DNA of 64,000 nucleotides from Caballeronia sp. TF1N1 (GTDB lineage: Bacteria > Pseudomonadota > Gammaproteobacteria > Burkholderiales > Burkholderiaceae). The stretch is from the NCBI RefSeq assembly GCF_022878925.1, contig NZ_CP084628.1, positions 124,001 through 188,000 on the forward strand. The letters are read 5' to 3'. Of this stretch, positions 36,690 to 44,895 are shown piece after piece. Position numbers and translations under genes: made by a program. The notes below the pieces were generated by a model, which searched no databases, was not told where the DNA came from, and was given only the letters and a program-made list of their open reading frames with translations. Numbering within the stretch: position 1 is the first letter of the stretch; every line of letters begins with the position of its first letter.

Positions 36690-38567
36690 TTACACCTGCG
36701 CGTAAATCGAACTGCCCAAGGTTAGCGTGGTGGCGTTGCTCGCCGATGCAAAGCGAATCTCGTAGAGATCGCGGCCGAAGTTGCCCGGCACCTTAACCGA
36801 CATGCCGCCGCGGTCATCTGCAAGCGGCACGAAGAGTTGATAGCGAAGGTCGCTATTGCCGTACAGTACGTAGCCCGGCAATTCGGGCAGGCTGGTGAGA
36901 TACGCGGGCTCGTTGCCGTCGACCACTATTGGCACCGCTGTCGGCGAGTCGTTCGTCACGCGCCATTGCGTGCCGAGGCGTTGCTGCCACGCGGCGTCGA
37001 GTGGTGCGAGCGCGGCAAGGTGCTGGCCGATGGGTAACGTAAGGAAGGCATAGCCCGCGCCAGGGACGACGCGCTTCATCAGATAACGATAGCTGAATGG
37101 GGTGCCGTCCTCGTCGGTTCCGGTGACGACCGCGAAACGGTACGAGGCCGTATCGCTATTGCTCCAGTACCATCCGTCGCTGCGGTACTGATAGGCGCCC
37201 GCGCCAAGCTGCCCCCACGCGCGCGTCACACCATTCCACTGGTTGAGTTGCACACTGCCGTCGCCGTTGGCGATCACCTGAAGCGGCGAGTCCGAGTTGC
37301 CGTAGATGCCGGCCGTGTCCGCAATAACCGGACCCGTAGCCGCTGAAGGCGCCGTGCCGCCGACCGTGGGCGGCAGCGCGGCGATGGTGCCGTCCTCTTT
37401 CAATGCCGAAAGCACGATGCTCTCCGCAAGCTTGCGCGCGTCGTAGCCCGTATTGCCGGTCACCATCAACGCCAGTTGCGCCTTCGGCACGATGAAGAAT
37501 TCGCTCGTGAAGAAGGCCGTGCCGCCGTCCTTTTCCCATCCGAGAACGCCGGCAGCGGCCAGCCCCGGTTGCACGACTGAATCCCATGCGAGACCCCAAC
37601 GCCATTCCGGTGATGGATTGATCAGGAGCCCCGCCGTCTGGTCCGTACCCATCTGCGCGATGCCCGCCGCGGACACGATCTGCTTGCCCTCGAACGCGCC
37701 GCCGCCGAGGAACATCCGCGCGAGATTCATCATGTCGCCGGGCGTCGAACTCAGCCCGCCCGTCGCGTAAGCGTTGACGAACTCCTGATATTGCGTGCCG
37801 TTCACATAGGGATACGAGAACGAGCCATCGGTCGGCACACTTGTCAGATAACTCGAATTGGTCATCTTCAGCGGCGCGAGAATGTTCGTCTCGACGAAGC
37901 TCGCGAAGCTTTGCCCGGTCATTGCCAGGACGAGTTGCTCCACCATCGTGAAGCCGTCGTTGCAATACACCGCAAGCTCGCCCGGCAAATGCTTCAGATG
38001 AGTGTTGGCGAGCTCGGCCTGCGTGTCGGCCGCATAGCCGGGAACCGGCGAGAACGTGAAGAGATTGCGCGAATTGGTACCGGGAAAACCCGACGAATGC
38101 GACAGCAGATGGCGTGTCGTGATTCGCGTGTACTCGGGGGAAAGCATCGAGAACGTGGGCAGATAGCGGACGATGGGAGTATCGAGCGTAATCAGTCCAC
38201 GGTCCTGGAGGATCGTTGCGGCAAGCCCTGCAAACAGCTTGCTGACCGATCCGATATTGAAGCGCGTCGCTGTCGTGGCCTGGGTCTGGCTCGGCACCGA
38301 CGATGCGCCGAACGCCTGCTGCCACACGACGTCGTTGCCCTTGAGCATGGCAACCGAGATGGCGGCCACGGGCTGCGCCGTATTGCCGATGGCTTGCTGG
38401 ATAGCCTGCTGGCCCATCGCAATGGTCTGCGGGTAAGAGGCGGCGTGGTTGTCGTCGCCGCCGCAACCGGGCAGCAGTGTCGCTAGCATGCCTGCGCCGG
38501 TGAAACCGAGGAACTGCCGGCGTCCCGAGCTGGAAGGTTTGTCGTTATTGCGGTCAGATGGAAGCAC
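36690..38567 (-). CDS. Tat-exported serine hydrolase (class C beta-lactamase/PBP4* fold)
   Basis: A 625-residue exported enzyme. The N-terminus carries a twin-arginine signal (G-R-R-Q-F-L-G, 15-21) ending in L-L-P-G-C35, a Tat-lipoprotein pattern. The catalytic fold (about 50-400) has S107-V-S-K110 (SxxK) and Y201-C-N203 (YxN), as in class C beta-lactamases, EstB esterases and D-aminopeptidases; S-S-G-F-P-G is typical. Residues about 410-625 form an extra C-terminal beta-rich region with no motif that I can name. Probably a periplasmic peptidase or esterase; true beta-lactamase activity is not implied. Confidence 0.85.
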   Translation of the reverse strand: MLPSDRNNDKPSSSGRRQFLGFTGAGMLATLLPGCGGDDNHAASYPQTIAMGQQAIQQAIGNTAQPVAAISVAMLKGNDVVWQQAFGASSVPSQTQATTATRFNIGSVSKLFAGLAATILQDRGLITLDTPIVRYLPTFSMLSPEYTRITTRHLLSHSSGFPGTNSRNLFTFSPVPGYAADTQAELANTHLKHLPGELAVYCNDGFTMVEQLVLAMTGQSFASFVETNILAPLKMTNSSYLTSVPTDGSFSYPYVNGTQYQEFVNAYATGGLSSTPGDMMNLARMFLGGGAFEGKQIVSAAGIAQMGTDQTAGLLINPSPEWRWGLAWDSVVQPGLAAAGVLGWEKDGGTAFFTSEFFIVPKAQLALMVTGNTGYDARKLAESIVLSALKEDGTIAALPPTVGGTAPSAATGPVIADTAGIYGNSDSPLQVIANGDGSVQLNQWNGVTRAWGQLGAGAYQYRSDGWYWSNSDTASYRFAVVTGTDEDGTPFSYRYLMKRVVPGAGYAFLTLPIGQHLAALAPLDAAWQQRLGTQWRVTNDSPTAVPIVVDGNEPAYLTSLPELPGYVLYGNSDLRYQLFVPLADDRGGMSVKVPGNFGRDLYEIRFASASNATTLTLGSSIYAQV

Positions 38568-38765
38568 GGCGGTTCTCCTTGTTGATCCAGAGCCTACGTA
38601 GTGCGGTTTCTGCCTTGCGCGGCGAATTATAGCCTTCCTAACGGCTTCTTAGCATCGAAAATTTTGCTCTTCGGTGCGGTGTATTCGTCTCCCGTCGACA
38701 TCGCCTGGACAAGCGTCATTTGCCGCTTCGCCTTTCTTGCGAAGCGGCTTTGCATGAGTCGTCGC

Positions 38766-40001
38766 TTAGCGATTTTGCGAACGCAAGGTAACGGCCCAGA
38801 AAACGAGCGCAGCCACACTTACGGCGAACCCGAGGACGCAGACACCCATCCAGCCCGCTTGCGCATACACGTAAGTGGACGCCGCCGCGCCGATACCGCT
38901 CCCCGCCGAATAGAAAAGCATGTAGCAGCCCACGAGACGCCCGTGCGACGCAGTCTGGCCGCTCAAAATCATGCTTTGATTGACCACGTGCACTGCCTGG
39001 CCGCCGAGGTCGAGCAACGCGATTCCCACCATCAACGCGATCATGCTCTGCGACATGAGGCTTATGGGTATCCACGAAGTCACAAGACAGATCAGCGCGA
39101 TGCCAGTGGTCCACTGACCGAGACCTCGGTCGGCCAGATAGCCCGCCCTCGCTGCGGCCAGCGCCCCGATTGCGCCGACCAGCCCGAACGCGCCGATCTG
39201 TGTATGCGACAGCGAGTGCGGCGGCGCGCTGAGCGGCAAGACCAGCGCGCTCCAGAAAATACTGAACGCCGCGAACATGAAAAGGCCGATCACGCCACGA
39301 ACCCGCAACACGCGCTCGGATGCAAGCAGCATGAACATCGACCTTAGCAGTTGAGCGTAGGTCAGCTTGAGCGGGCTCATGCGCGGCGTCGGCACTGCGT
39401 TCCAAAGCACGAGCAGCATGACGGCCGCCAATAGACCCGATATGAGATACACCGAGCGCCATCCTGCAAGGTCGGTGATGACGCCAGCGAAGCAACGCGC
39501 CATTAGCAACCCGACTACCACGCCGCTTTGCGCGGCGCCAACTACGCGACCGCGTTCCGATTGATGCGCAAGTGTCGCCGCGTACGCGATCAATCCTTGC
39601 GTCATCGCGGTGCCCAGCATGCCGACGCCGACCATGCCGATGAGCAATATCGCCGGCGAATGCGCGAAGCCGACCATGGCCAGAGCAGCCGTGAGAAAGA
39701 CGAGCTGTATGCACATCAAGACCTTGCGGTTAAGCAGATCGCCAAGCGGTACGACCAGCAACAACGCCAGCGCGCAGCCAACTTGCGTTGCCGTGATGAC
39801 GCCGCCAACGGCTGCCTGCGTAATGCGGAAGTCTTCGGCAATGGCGTCGAGCAGGGGCTGCGCGTAGTAGACGTTCGCGACACTTACCGCGCAGCACACT
39901 GCGAGCAGCAAAACGAGGACGGACGGCAGTGAGCTAGGCGCATGTTCTGCGGGAATGTCGATTTGTTCTGTCGCGTCGCACGGTGTGCTTCCAGCATTCA
40001 T
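38766..40001 (-). CDS. MFS transporter, DHA1-like
   Basis: A 411-residue 12-helix efflux-type MFS protein. V-A-N-V-Y-Y-A-Q-P-L-L-D-A-I-A (about 43-57) is typical of the YnfM/AraJ-like branch; motif A reads P-L-G-D-L-L-N-R-K. ATG 40001 (MNAGSTP) follows AGGGCAGGG; the open frame reaches 40154, but that overlaps the promoter region. Divergent from an HxlR regulator, 139 bases away, which most likely represses it in the absence of a toxic compound such as an aldehyde or quinone. The substrate is unknown. Confidence 0.85.
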   Translation of the reverse strand: MNAGSTPCDATEQIDIPAEHAPSSLPSVLVLLLAVCCAVSVANVYYAQPLLDAIAEDFRITQAAVGGVITATQVGCALALLLVVPLGDLLNRKVLMCIQLVFLTAALAMVGFAHSPAILLIGMVGVGMLGTAMTQGLIAYAATLAHQSERGRVVGAAQSGVVVGLLMARCFAGVITDLAGWRSVYLISGLLAAVMLLVLWNAVPTPRMSPLKLTYAQLLRSMFMLLASERVLRVRGVIGLFMFAAFSIFWSALVLPLSAPPHSLSHTQIGAFGLVGAIGALAAARAGYLADRGLGQWTTGIALICLVTSWIPISLMSQSMIALMVGIALLDLGGQAVHVVNQSMILSGQTASHGRLVGCYMLFYSAGSGIGAAASTYVYAQAGWMGVCVLGFAVSVAALVFWAVTLRSQNR

Positions 40002-40027
40002 GGATCGCCCTGCCCTTATATCTTTAA

Positions 40028-40086
40028 CTAGTTTCACAATGCAACTAGAATCCAGTCTAGACAAACTTGTTTTAAAATGCAACTGG
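40028..40086. promoter_or_regulatory. Probable HxlR operator in the MFS/hxlR divergent promoter
   Basis: Two direct copies of AATGCAACTRG (40038-40048 and 40076-40086) are spaced 38 bases apart. The first forms a dyad CTAGTT-N9-AACTAG (40028-40048), and the second pairs with CCAGT (40052-40056). The repeated half-site placed beside divergent starts suits HxlR dimers binding in tandem. Confidence 0.45.
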
Positions 40087-40140
40087 TTGAGGTGGGTCGC
40101 TAAGACGGATATCGGTTCGGATTTGACTGGAGAAATGCAA

Positions 40141-40590
40141 ATGGCGCAGCGCAAAAGTCTTGCGGATTCATCGTGTCCCGTCGCACGGGCACTCGATATC
40201 GTGGGCGAGCGATGGGCGCTGCTTATCGTGCGCGATGCGTTCGACGGCGTGCGTCGCTTCGGCGAGTTTCAGGAAAGTCTCGGGATCGCGCGCAATATTC
40301 TCACCGACCGCTTGCGACTCCTCGTCGATGCGGCCGTGCTCGAAGTGGTTCCTGCGTCGGACGGCTCCGCCTATCAGGAATATGCGCTAACGCCGAAGGG
40401 CGAAGCGCTGTTCCCCGTGATTGTCACGTTGCGGCAATGGGGTGAAGCCAACCTTTTCGCACGCGGCGAAAAGCACTCGCAGCTAATCGATCGTGCGAGC
40501 GGTAAGCCGGTGGCTAAGCTGACGTTGCGTACGGCTAGCGGTATCGCGCCCGCGGCACGTGGAACATACGTTAAGAAAGTCACGGCGTGA
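40141..40590 (+). CDS. HxlR-family transcriptional regulator
   Basis: A 149-residue winged-helix protein. D-S-S-C-P-V-A-R-A-L-D-I-V-G-E-R-W-A-L-L-I-V-R-D (8-31) is the HxlR signature, with the near-invariant Cys11; R-R-F-G-E-F-Q and L-G-I-A-R-N-I-L-T-D-R-L complete the helix-turn-helix. The conserved Cys in this family often senses electrophiles. ATG 40141 has GGAG at the right distance; an ATG six bases earlier is too close. Divergent from the MFS gene and probably its repressor. Confidence 0.88.
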   Translation: MAQRKSLADSSCPVARALDIVGERWALLIVRDAFDGVRRFGEFQESLGIARNILTDRLRLLVDAAVLEVVPASDGSAYQEYALTPKGEALFPVIVTLRQWGEANLFARGEKHSQLIDRASGKPVAKLTLRTASGIAPAARGTYVKKVTA

Positions 40591-41204
40591 CGATCTTTTT
40601 CGGTGTGAAAGGCACTCAGAACAATTGATTTCAACGTTGAGTAAACCAGACTGCGCCGATGAATGGTCTGGGCCTACTCAAGGTCATCCGCCTTTGAGAT
40701 CGTCAACTCGCCCGACTTAACGATCGCATGTTTCAGTCGCTGAACTTAATTGCACGGTCTCCGCTTGATTCGTTGCCTTCGGCGCGTCGACGGATTCGTC
40801 TGCGGTGCCGACACGAGTGCATTGTGGCTTAGCGAGTTCGAACCATCATTCGATTGACGCCATTGCGTGCGGGCTCTCCTTGCCATGTACTCTTGGCACT
40901 CGACAACAGACCTTCAAAGCGCAGCCGCGTCTGCCTTGGAGATCGTGGGTCGGAGACAAGTCCCAAGGTGTCTGTTTGTGACGTTCACTTTCTAGAGCGC
41001 TGTCTGCCGCTTTAATACACCCCCAATTTCGAATGCGTATGGACGCTTGCCCTTAAAAGCCGTCTTTATAATTTTTAGCGTTTAAATTCATTCACTTAGA
41101 AAATAGTAACCGCCTTGGTGGCTTGCTTGGCATGCCTCTCGCATATGTAGCTGCGAGCGTAACAAGTTATCGCTCGACCAACCCAACCACTTAGGAGATT
41201 CACC
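40591..41204. other. Long intergenic leader region before the GG-peptide array
   Basis: A 614-base stretch with no convincing gene. It contains a CCAGAC/GTCTGG hairpin (40646-40671) downstream of hxlR, an AT-rich tract with a perfect TATAAT (41067-41072) but a poor -35, and a hairpin CGAGCG-TAAC-AA-GTTA-t-CGCTCG (41154-41176) about 30 bases before the first peptide ATG. The likely transcript would have a long 5' leader of over 100 bases. Confidence 0.45.
41067..41072 (+). promoter_or_regulatory. Candidate -10 element for the peptide array
   Basis: TATAAT inside an AT-rich tract, 132 bases before the first peptide ATG. The only upstream match to a -35 (TTGCCC, 41047-41052) is spaced 14 bases, shorter than usual, so an activator or a different -35 may be needed. 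Confidence 0.35.
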
Positions 41205-41465
41205 ATGCTGACGATCAAAGACCTCGCCGCTTCCAAAGAACTCGACCGTGCTGAAATGGGCGCCATCACGGGCGGTAGCTCGTTCTTCTCGAACGCCGGT
41301 ATCAACAGCAACGTTCAAGCAGGCGGTCTGTCCTTCGCTTCGCCGCAAGCGAACATTGCACCTGTCACGCAAGTCGATGCATCGACCACCACAAACGTCG
41401 ATCTCAAGACCGTCAACAAGTCGATTACCGCCGTGGGCAGCCTGCTCGGCGGCATGGCGCTTTAA
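41205..41465 (+). CDS. Double-glycine-leader peptide 1
   Basis: An 86-residue precursor. Residues 1-24 (M-L-T-I-K-D-L-A-A-S-K-E-L-D-R-A-E-M-G-A-I-T-G-G) look like a double-glycine leader of the bacteriocin or RiPP type: amphipathic, with E-L-D at -13 to -11 and GG at 23-24. The 62-residue core starts S-S-F-F-S-N-A-G-I-N-S-N and is rich in Asn, Ser, Ala and Gln, with no Cys, His or Trp and a glycine-containing hydrophobic end G-S-L-L-G-G-M-A-L. Such precursors are cleaved and exported by a C39-peptidase ABC transporter; none is in the window. TTAGGAGAT precedes the ATG. Function unproven: bacteriocin, signalling peptide or surface-associated peptide. Confidence 0.8.
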   Translation: MLTIKDLAASKELDRAEMGAITGGSSFFSNAGINSNVQAGGLSFASPQANIAPVTQVDASTTTNVDLKTVNKSITAVGSLLGGMAL

Positions 41466-41502
41466 TTCACACCATCCAATCACATCGTTTAGGAGATTCA
41501 TC

Positions 41503-41763
41503 ATGCTGACCATCAAGAACCTCGTTGCTTCCAAGGAACTCGACCGCGCTGAAATGAGCGCCATCACGGGCGGTAATTCGCTCTTCTCGAACGCCGGTAT
41601 CAACAGCAACGTGCAAGCTGGCGGCGTGTCGTTCGCTTCGCCGCAAGCGAACATTGCACCTGTTTCGCAAGTCGATGCATCGACCACCACCAACGTCGAT
41701 CTCAAGACCGTCAACAAGTCGATCACCGCTGTGGGCAGCCTGCTCGGCGGCTTGGCGCTTTAA
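41503..41763 (+). CDS. Double-glycine-leader peptide 2
   Basis: The second copy, 86 residues, almost identical to copy 1. Differences are mainly conservative (D6N, A8V, G19S, L-to-V and T-to-S in the core). The leader ends S-A-I-T-G-G and the core starts N-S-L-F-S-N-A-G-I-N-S-N. The hydrophobic end reads G-S-L-L-G-G-L-A-L. The conserved A-S-P-Q-A-N-I-A-P-V and V-N-K-S-I-T-A-V-G blocks of copy 1 are retained, so selection acts on the core as well as the leader. The same ribosome site TTAGGAGAT precedes it. Confidence 0.8.
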   Translation: MLTIKNLVASKELDRAEMSAITGGNSLFSNAGINSNVQAGGVSFASPQANIAPVSQVDASTTTNVDLKTVNKSITAVGSLLGGLAL

Positions 41764-41800
41764 TTCACACCATCCAAACACATTTCTTAGGGGAATTATC

Positions 41801-42061
41801 ATGTTGACCATCAAGAACCTTGCTGCTGAGAAAGAACTCGATCGCGCTGCAATGGGCTCCATCGCGGGCGGCTTCTCGATCTTCTCGAACACCGGCGTCA
41901 ACTCGAACTATCAGGCAGGCGGCGTGTCTTTCGCGAGCCCGCAAATCAACGTCGCACCGGTCACGCAAGTCGATGCCTCGCAACACACGAACGTAGACGT
42001 CAAGAGCATCACCAAGTCGGTCGATGCGCTCGGCAGCATGTTCGTCGGTATGAAGGCCTAA
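41801..42061 (+). CDS. Double-glycine-leader peptide 3
   Basis: The most diverged copy, still exactly 86 residues. The leader is M-L-T-I-K-N-L-A-A-E-K-E-L-D-R-A-A-M-G-S-I-A-G-G, the core starts F-S-I-F-S-N-T-G-V-N-S-N and ends S-M-F-V-G-M-K-A rather than G-S-L-L-G-G-M-A-L. The invariant F-S-N-x-G-x-N-S-N, Q-A-G-G-x-S-F-A-S-P-Q and V-D-A-S segments define the family. A two-peptide or multi-peptide bacteriocin would have this pattern of near-identical plus diverged partners, but no immunity gene can be identified. TTAGGGGAA is its ribosome site; the shared terminator lies 122 bases downstream. Confidence 0.78.
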   Translation: MLTIKNLAAEKELDRAAMGSIAGGFSIFSNTGVNSNYQAGGVSFASPQINVAPVTQVDASQHTNVDVKSITKSVDALGSMFVGMKA

Positions 42062-42426
42062 GGGCTCGCAGGCTCAGAGAGGGAAGGACCACGTGCCTTC
42101 TTCTCTCGTTGATTCTTGCCGTTAAGTCCGAGCCTCAACGAGAGGACCGTATCTCCTTGCGGCCCTCTGGGTGAAGTGTTTTAGCCCGCTTGTTAGCGGG
42201 CTTTTTTTGCGTCCGATCAAAGCGACGGTACGACATGCTCCCTCGAAAAACCACGAGCGATAAATCGTCCACCGCGTCGAAGATACTCCGCCAGCAAATT
42301 TATCCGGTTGACAACGCTTTTTGGCCAGAGAAACCTGACGTTGTGCAATGCACCAATCTGGCTAAATCGCGGCAGAAGCCAGGAATACACGTCACGCCGC
42401 TCAACGTTCATCTTCGAGGTCCTGTC
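42062..42426. other. Intergenic: array 3' region and leader of small exported protein
   Basis: After the third peptide stop, an imperfect hairpin (GAGAG-GAAGG / CCTTC-CTCTC, about 42078-42108) and the strong terminator at 42183-42208 occur. The remaining 218 bases lead to the exported small protein. An ATG-initiated frame is open upstream of its start but lacks a signal peptide, so it was not used. Confidence 0.4.
42183..42208 (+). terminator. Strong intrinsic terminator of the peptide array
   Basis: AGCCCGCT (42183-42190), loop TGTT, AGCGGGCT (42195-42202), then seven Ts in a row (42202-42208). The best rho-independent terminator in the window, correctly oriented for the peptide genes. Confidence 0.9.
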
Positions 42427-42696
42427 ATGCGACTTTCCATCCTGCTGGCTGCACTCACGACCTGTCTGACCTGTACGGCACGCGCAGAAAATCCGGCTTC
42501 GCCACAAGACTCGGCCATGTACCTTTCGAGTGTCGTCGGCAATTCGCAGATGAACGCAAATCCGCAACTGGTGCAGCCAGTCAGCGCGTCGTCGGACAAA
42601 CCATGCACGTCACCCGGAAGACGGGTTCAGCGGGACATTCGTGGGTCGATCGACGGTGGCTCGCGCTGCGACAATGCAACGGCCACCGCGTTCTGA
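42427..42696 (+). CDS. Small Sec-exported protein with paired cysteines
   Basis: An 89-residue protein. Residues 1-20 (M-R-L-S-I-L-L-A-A-L-T-T-C-L-T-C-T-A-R-A) form a Sec signal with A-R-A before the cleavage site. The mature part (about 69 residues) is Ser/Gln/Asn-rich, then basic (S-P-G-R-R-V-Q-R-D-I-R-G), with two cysteines (in K-P-C-T and S-R-C-D-N) able to form a disulfide. No family recognised. The start was chosen for the signal peptide. It lies beyond the array terminator and may or may not belong with the GG peptides. Confidence 0.55.
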   Translation: MRLSILLAALTTCLTCTARAENPASPQDSAMYLSSVVGNSQMNANPQLVQPVSASSDKPCTSPGRRVQRDIRGSIDGGSRCDNATATAF

Positions 42697-42909
42697 CGAC
42701 ACGCGCGAAGCAGCGTGTTCGACGATTGCGACGCATGCATCACTTTAGGTGTAGCTGCTCGACGACAAGCGCAGGACAACGAGTTCACTCAGAGGCCGCT
42801 CAAGTGCGAGCGCGGAAACGGCCCTAGCATTGCTCGATGCATCGCGCACCTTCGCGCCGCCAAAAACCAGCACGCGCAATGCCGCGCTTAAGAGGAAGAG
42901 GGACGCGCC

Positions 42910-43770
42910 TTAAAAGTCGTCGGAAAAACTCAGTTCATAGTCGACGCTCGCGCCCACGCGCAACTCACGGCCCGCGCCGTCAAGAGCAATCGCGTTCTGC
43001 CCGAACGTGAGGCCGCCATCTACACGAGCATTAGCGCGCCAGCCCATCATCACGTCGAGCGGTTCGTTGGGCCATTGCGCGTCGCGCACGCCGTGCGTCT
43101 GATCGACCGTCGTGATCGGACAGCGCGCGCACGGCTTCACCATGCGCAACACGATGCCATCGACCGAGATCGTATCGATGAAGTCTTCCTCGAAGGCGTC
43201 GAGACCGCTCAAGACGACATTGGGCCTGAAGCGATTCATCGGCACGCGCGGCGCGCCCTTTGCTTCGAGACGCGCGTTGAGATCGTCGAGCGAGGCGTGG
43301 TTGGTGACGAGCAGCGGAAAGCCATCGGTGAATTGCGTGGGTGCGTCGGCATCGCGCGTCCACGTCTTGCTCGCGAGGCGCGTGACGTCGTCGGCAAAGC
43401 GCACGAGCCGCACGGGAACGCCGAGGCGTGCGGAGAACCAGCGCGCGGCGCTCACGCCTTCGTCGAACGCCTCGAAGTGATCGCGCCAGACATTCACGGC
43501 GACGCGCGCCGGGTCTTTCTCGTGCGCAAGCGGCACTTCGAGCGGTTCGGCAGCATCGGGGGAATTCAGCACGAGCGCATCTGCCGTGAGCGTTGGAATG
43601 ATGCGCGCCATCGCCGGGAATTCGCGTTGCGAGACGAAGCGCCCGTTTTCGTCGATGACCATCCAGTGGCGATCCCACGGAAACCCGTGAACGGCAAGCT
43701 GCACGCAATCGAGTGCGATTGCGCCGCATGACTTGACTGGATAGACGAATAGCGCGCTGATGGTAGGCAT
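42910..43770 (-). CDS. MOSC-domain molybdenum-cofactor protein
   Basis: A 286-residue protein of the YcbX type: MOSC N-terminal beta barrel (S-A-L-F-V-Y-P-V-K-S-C-G, 5-16) plus the MOSC domain. K-P-C214-A-R-C217-P-I-T-T-V-D (212-224) is the standard motif with the cysteine that can hold the cofactor; N-R-F-R-P-N is the preceding strand. Members reduce N-hydroxylated compounds or transfer sulfur to molybdenum cofactor. No [2Fe-2S] domain is fused, unlike YcbX. Monocistronic; there is no clear ribosome site at the ATG. Confidence 0.88.
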   Translation of the reverse strand: MPTISALFVYPVKSCGAIALDCVQLAVHGFPWDRHWMVIDENGRFVSQREFPAMARIIPTLTADALVLNSPDAAEPLEVPLAHEKDPARVAVNVWRDHFEAFDEGVSAARWFSARLGVPVRLVRFADDVTRLASKTWTRDADAPTQFTDGFPLLVTNHASLDDLNARLEAKGAPRVPMNRFRPNVVLSGLDAFEEDFIDTISVDGIVLRMVKPCARCPITTVDQTHGVRDAQWPNEPLDVMMGWRANARVDGGLTFGQNAIALDGAGRELRVGASVDYELSFSDDF

Positions 43771-43862
43771 GATCGGGATGTTCGATGGCGCGAACCGCTG
43801 TTCTGGAAAAGCGCCATTGTCCCGTGCTCATATTGTTCCGGCAAGCGGTGCGCTCATACGCT

Positions 43863-44870
43863 TTACAACCGTCTCCCCGCATCCGCCGTGACGCGCTCGA
43901 TCAACCGCTGCACACGAAGCGCATCATCGCCGCTGACGCTCGGCGCGCGATCATCCCGCACGGCATCGAAAAAGTCCTTCAACAACGCACGATGCGCGGC
44001 GTGCGAGAAGTCCATCGGCTTCGCACCGAAGCCCGACGACGAAGGATCGCGGAACTCGTCGATGCTTCCATCACGGAAAAACACGCGCAAGTGCCCGCCT
44101 TCGAGCGTTGCCGTGCCTTTATCGCCGATTAACTCGATGCGCTCCGGAAAGCCCGGAAACGCCGCCGTGGTTGCAAGAAGATGACCCACGGCGCCGCTCG
44201 CGAACGTAAGCGAAGCGCTTGCAAAGTCCTCGGACTCCATCGTGTGCAACGCGGTGGTCGCGGTAGCCGCCGCGACCGAGGACACATCGCCCGCCAGCCA
44301 CAGAAGAATGTCGAGCGAATGAATTGCCTGCGTCAACAACACGCCACCGCCATCGCGCGCATAAGTGCCACGGCCCGGTTCGTCGTAATAGGATTGCGGC
44401 CGCCACCAGCGCAGATCGAGTCCCGCGCATGCAATCGAACCAAGCGCGCCACTCGCCTTCACTTCCGCCAGCCGCTGCACGGCGGGACGAAAGCGATTTT
44501 GAAACACCACACCGAGTTTGCATTCCGCAGTACGGCAGATATCGACGATGCGCGTGGCGCGCGACATCGACACATCGAGCGGTTTCTCCAGCATCACGTG
44601 CTTGCGCATTGCGGCGGCCTGTTCGACCAGTTCGAGATGCGTATTCGGCGGCGTGAGGACGAGCATGGCGTCGATGGTCGCGTCGTTCAATATCGCATCG
44701 ACAGACGCGCCGACAGGAAACCCATGCGCGCTGGCGAACCGTTCTACTCGTTCAGGCGAACGGCCGACGACCGCCACGACCTCCACTTCCTCACGCAATT
44801 CATTCAATGCGAGCGCGTGAGGCGTTGCAGCCAATCCAGCGCCGACCATCGCGATTCGAATTTTGCGCAT
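43863..44870 (-). CDS. Gfo/Idh/MocA-family oxidoreductase (1)
   Basis: A 335-residue NAD(P)-dependent sugar or cyclitol dehydrogenase. The Rossmann start is K-I-R-I-A-M-V-G-A-G-L-A-A (3-15) and the catalytic lysine is K96 in L-E-K-P (94-97). G-G-G-V-L-L-T-Q-A-I-H-S-L-D (about 190-205) is the second conserved site with the catalytic His. It lies 25 bases after etfA on the same strand, so it is probably the last gene of the long catabolic operon. A second, divergent homologue is at 61193. Confidence 0.88.
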   Translation of the reverse strand: MRKIRIAMVGAGLAATPHALALNELREEVEVVAVVGRSPERVERFASAHGFPVGASVDAILNDATIDAMLVLTPPNTHLELVEQAAAMRKHVMLEKPLDVSMSRATRIVDICRTAECKLGVVFQNRFRPAVQRLAEVKASGALGSIACAGLDLRWWRPQSYYDEPGRGTYARDGGGVLLTQAIHSLDILLWLAGDVSSVAAATATTALHTMESEDFASASLTFASGAVGHLLATTAAFPGFPERIELIGDKGTATLEGGHLRVFFRDGSIDEFRDPSSSGFGAKPMDFSHAAHRALLKDFFDAVRDDRAPSVSGDDALRVQRLIERVTADAGRRL

Positions 44871-44895
44871 CGAGCCTTCCTTGGGCGTTGATGTG

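Larger units (their letters stand above)
41205..42061 (+). repeat. Three tandem gene copies with an exact 298-bp period
   Basis: Starts at 41205, 41503 and 41801 are each 298 bases apart: 261 coding bases plus a 37-base spacer. The spacers are near-identical (TTCACACCATCCAA ... TTAGGAGATTCATC or close variant) and supply the ribosome site. Copies 1 and 2 are most alike; copy 3 is the most diverged, consistent with serial duplication. Confidence 0.9.

Noticed and set aside
40830..40880. A tRNA-like TpsiC sequence (GGTTCGAAC on the minus strand)
   Set aside because: No acceptor, D or anticodon arms could be drawn around it, so it is a chance match.
41205..42061. Possible CRISPR or insertion-sequence origin of the tandem 298-bp repeats
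   Set aside because: Units are complete coding genes with ribosome sites; no short direct repeats with unique spacers, no inverted ends and no transposase are present.
42190..42426. Upstream extension of the small exported protein
   Set aside because: The added residues are not protein-like, begin in the terminator, and would bury the Sec signal; the start at 42427 is preferred.
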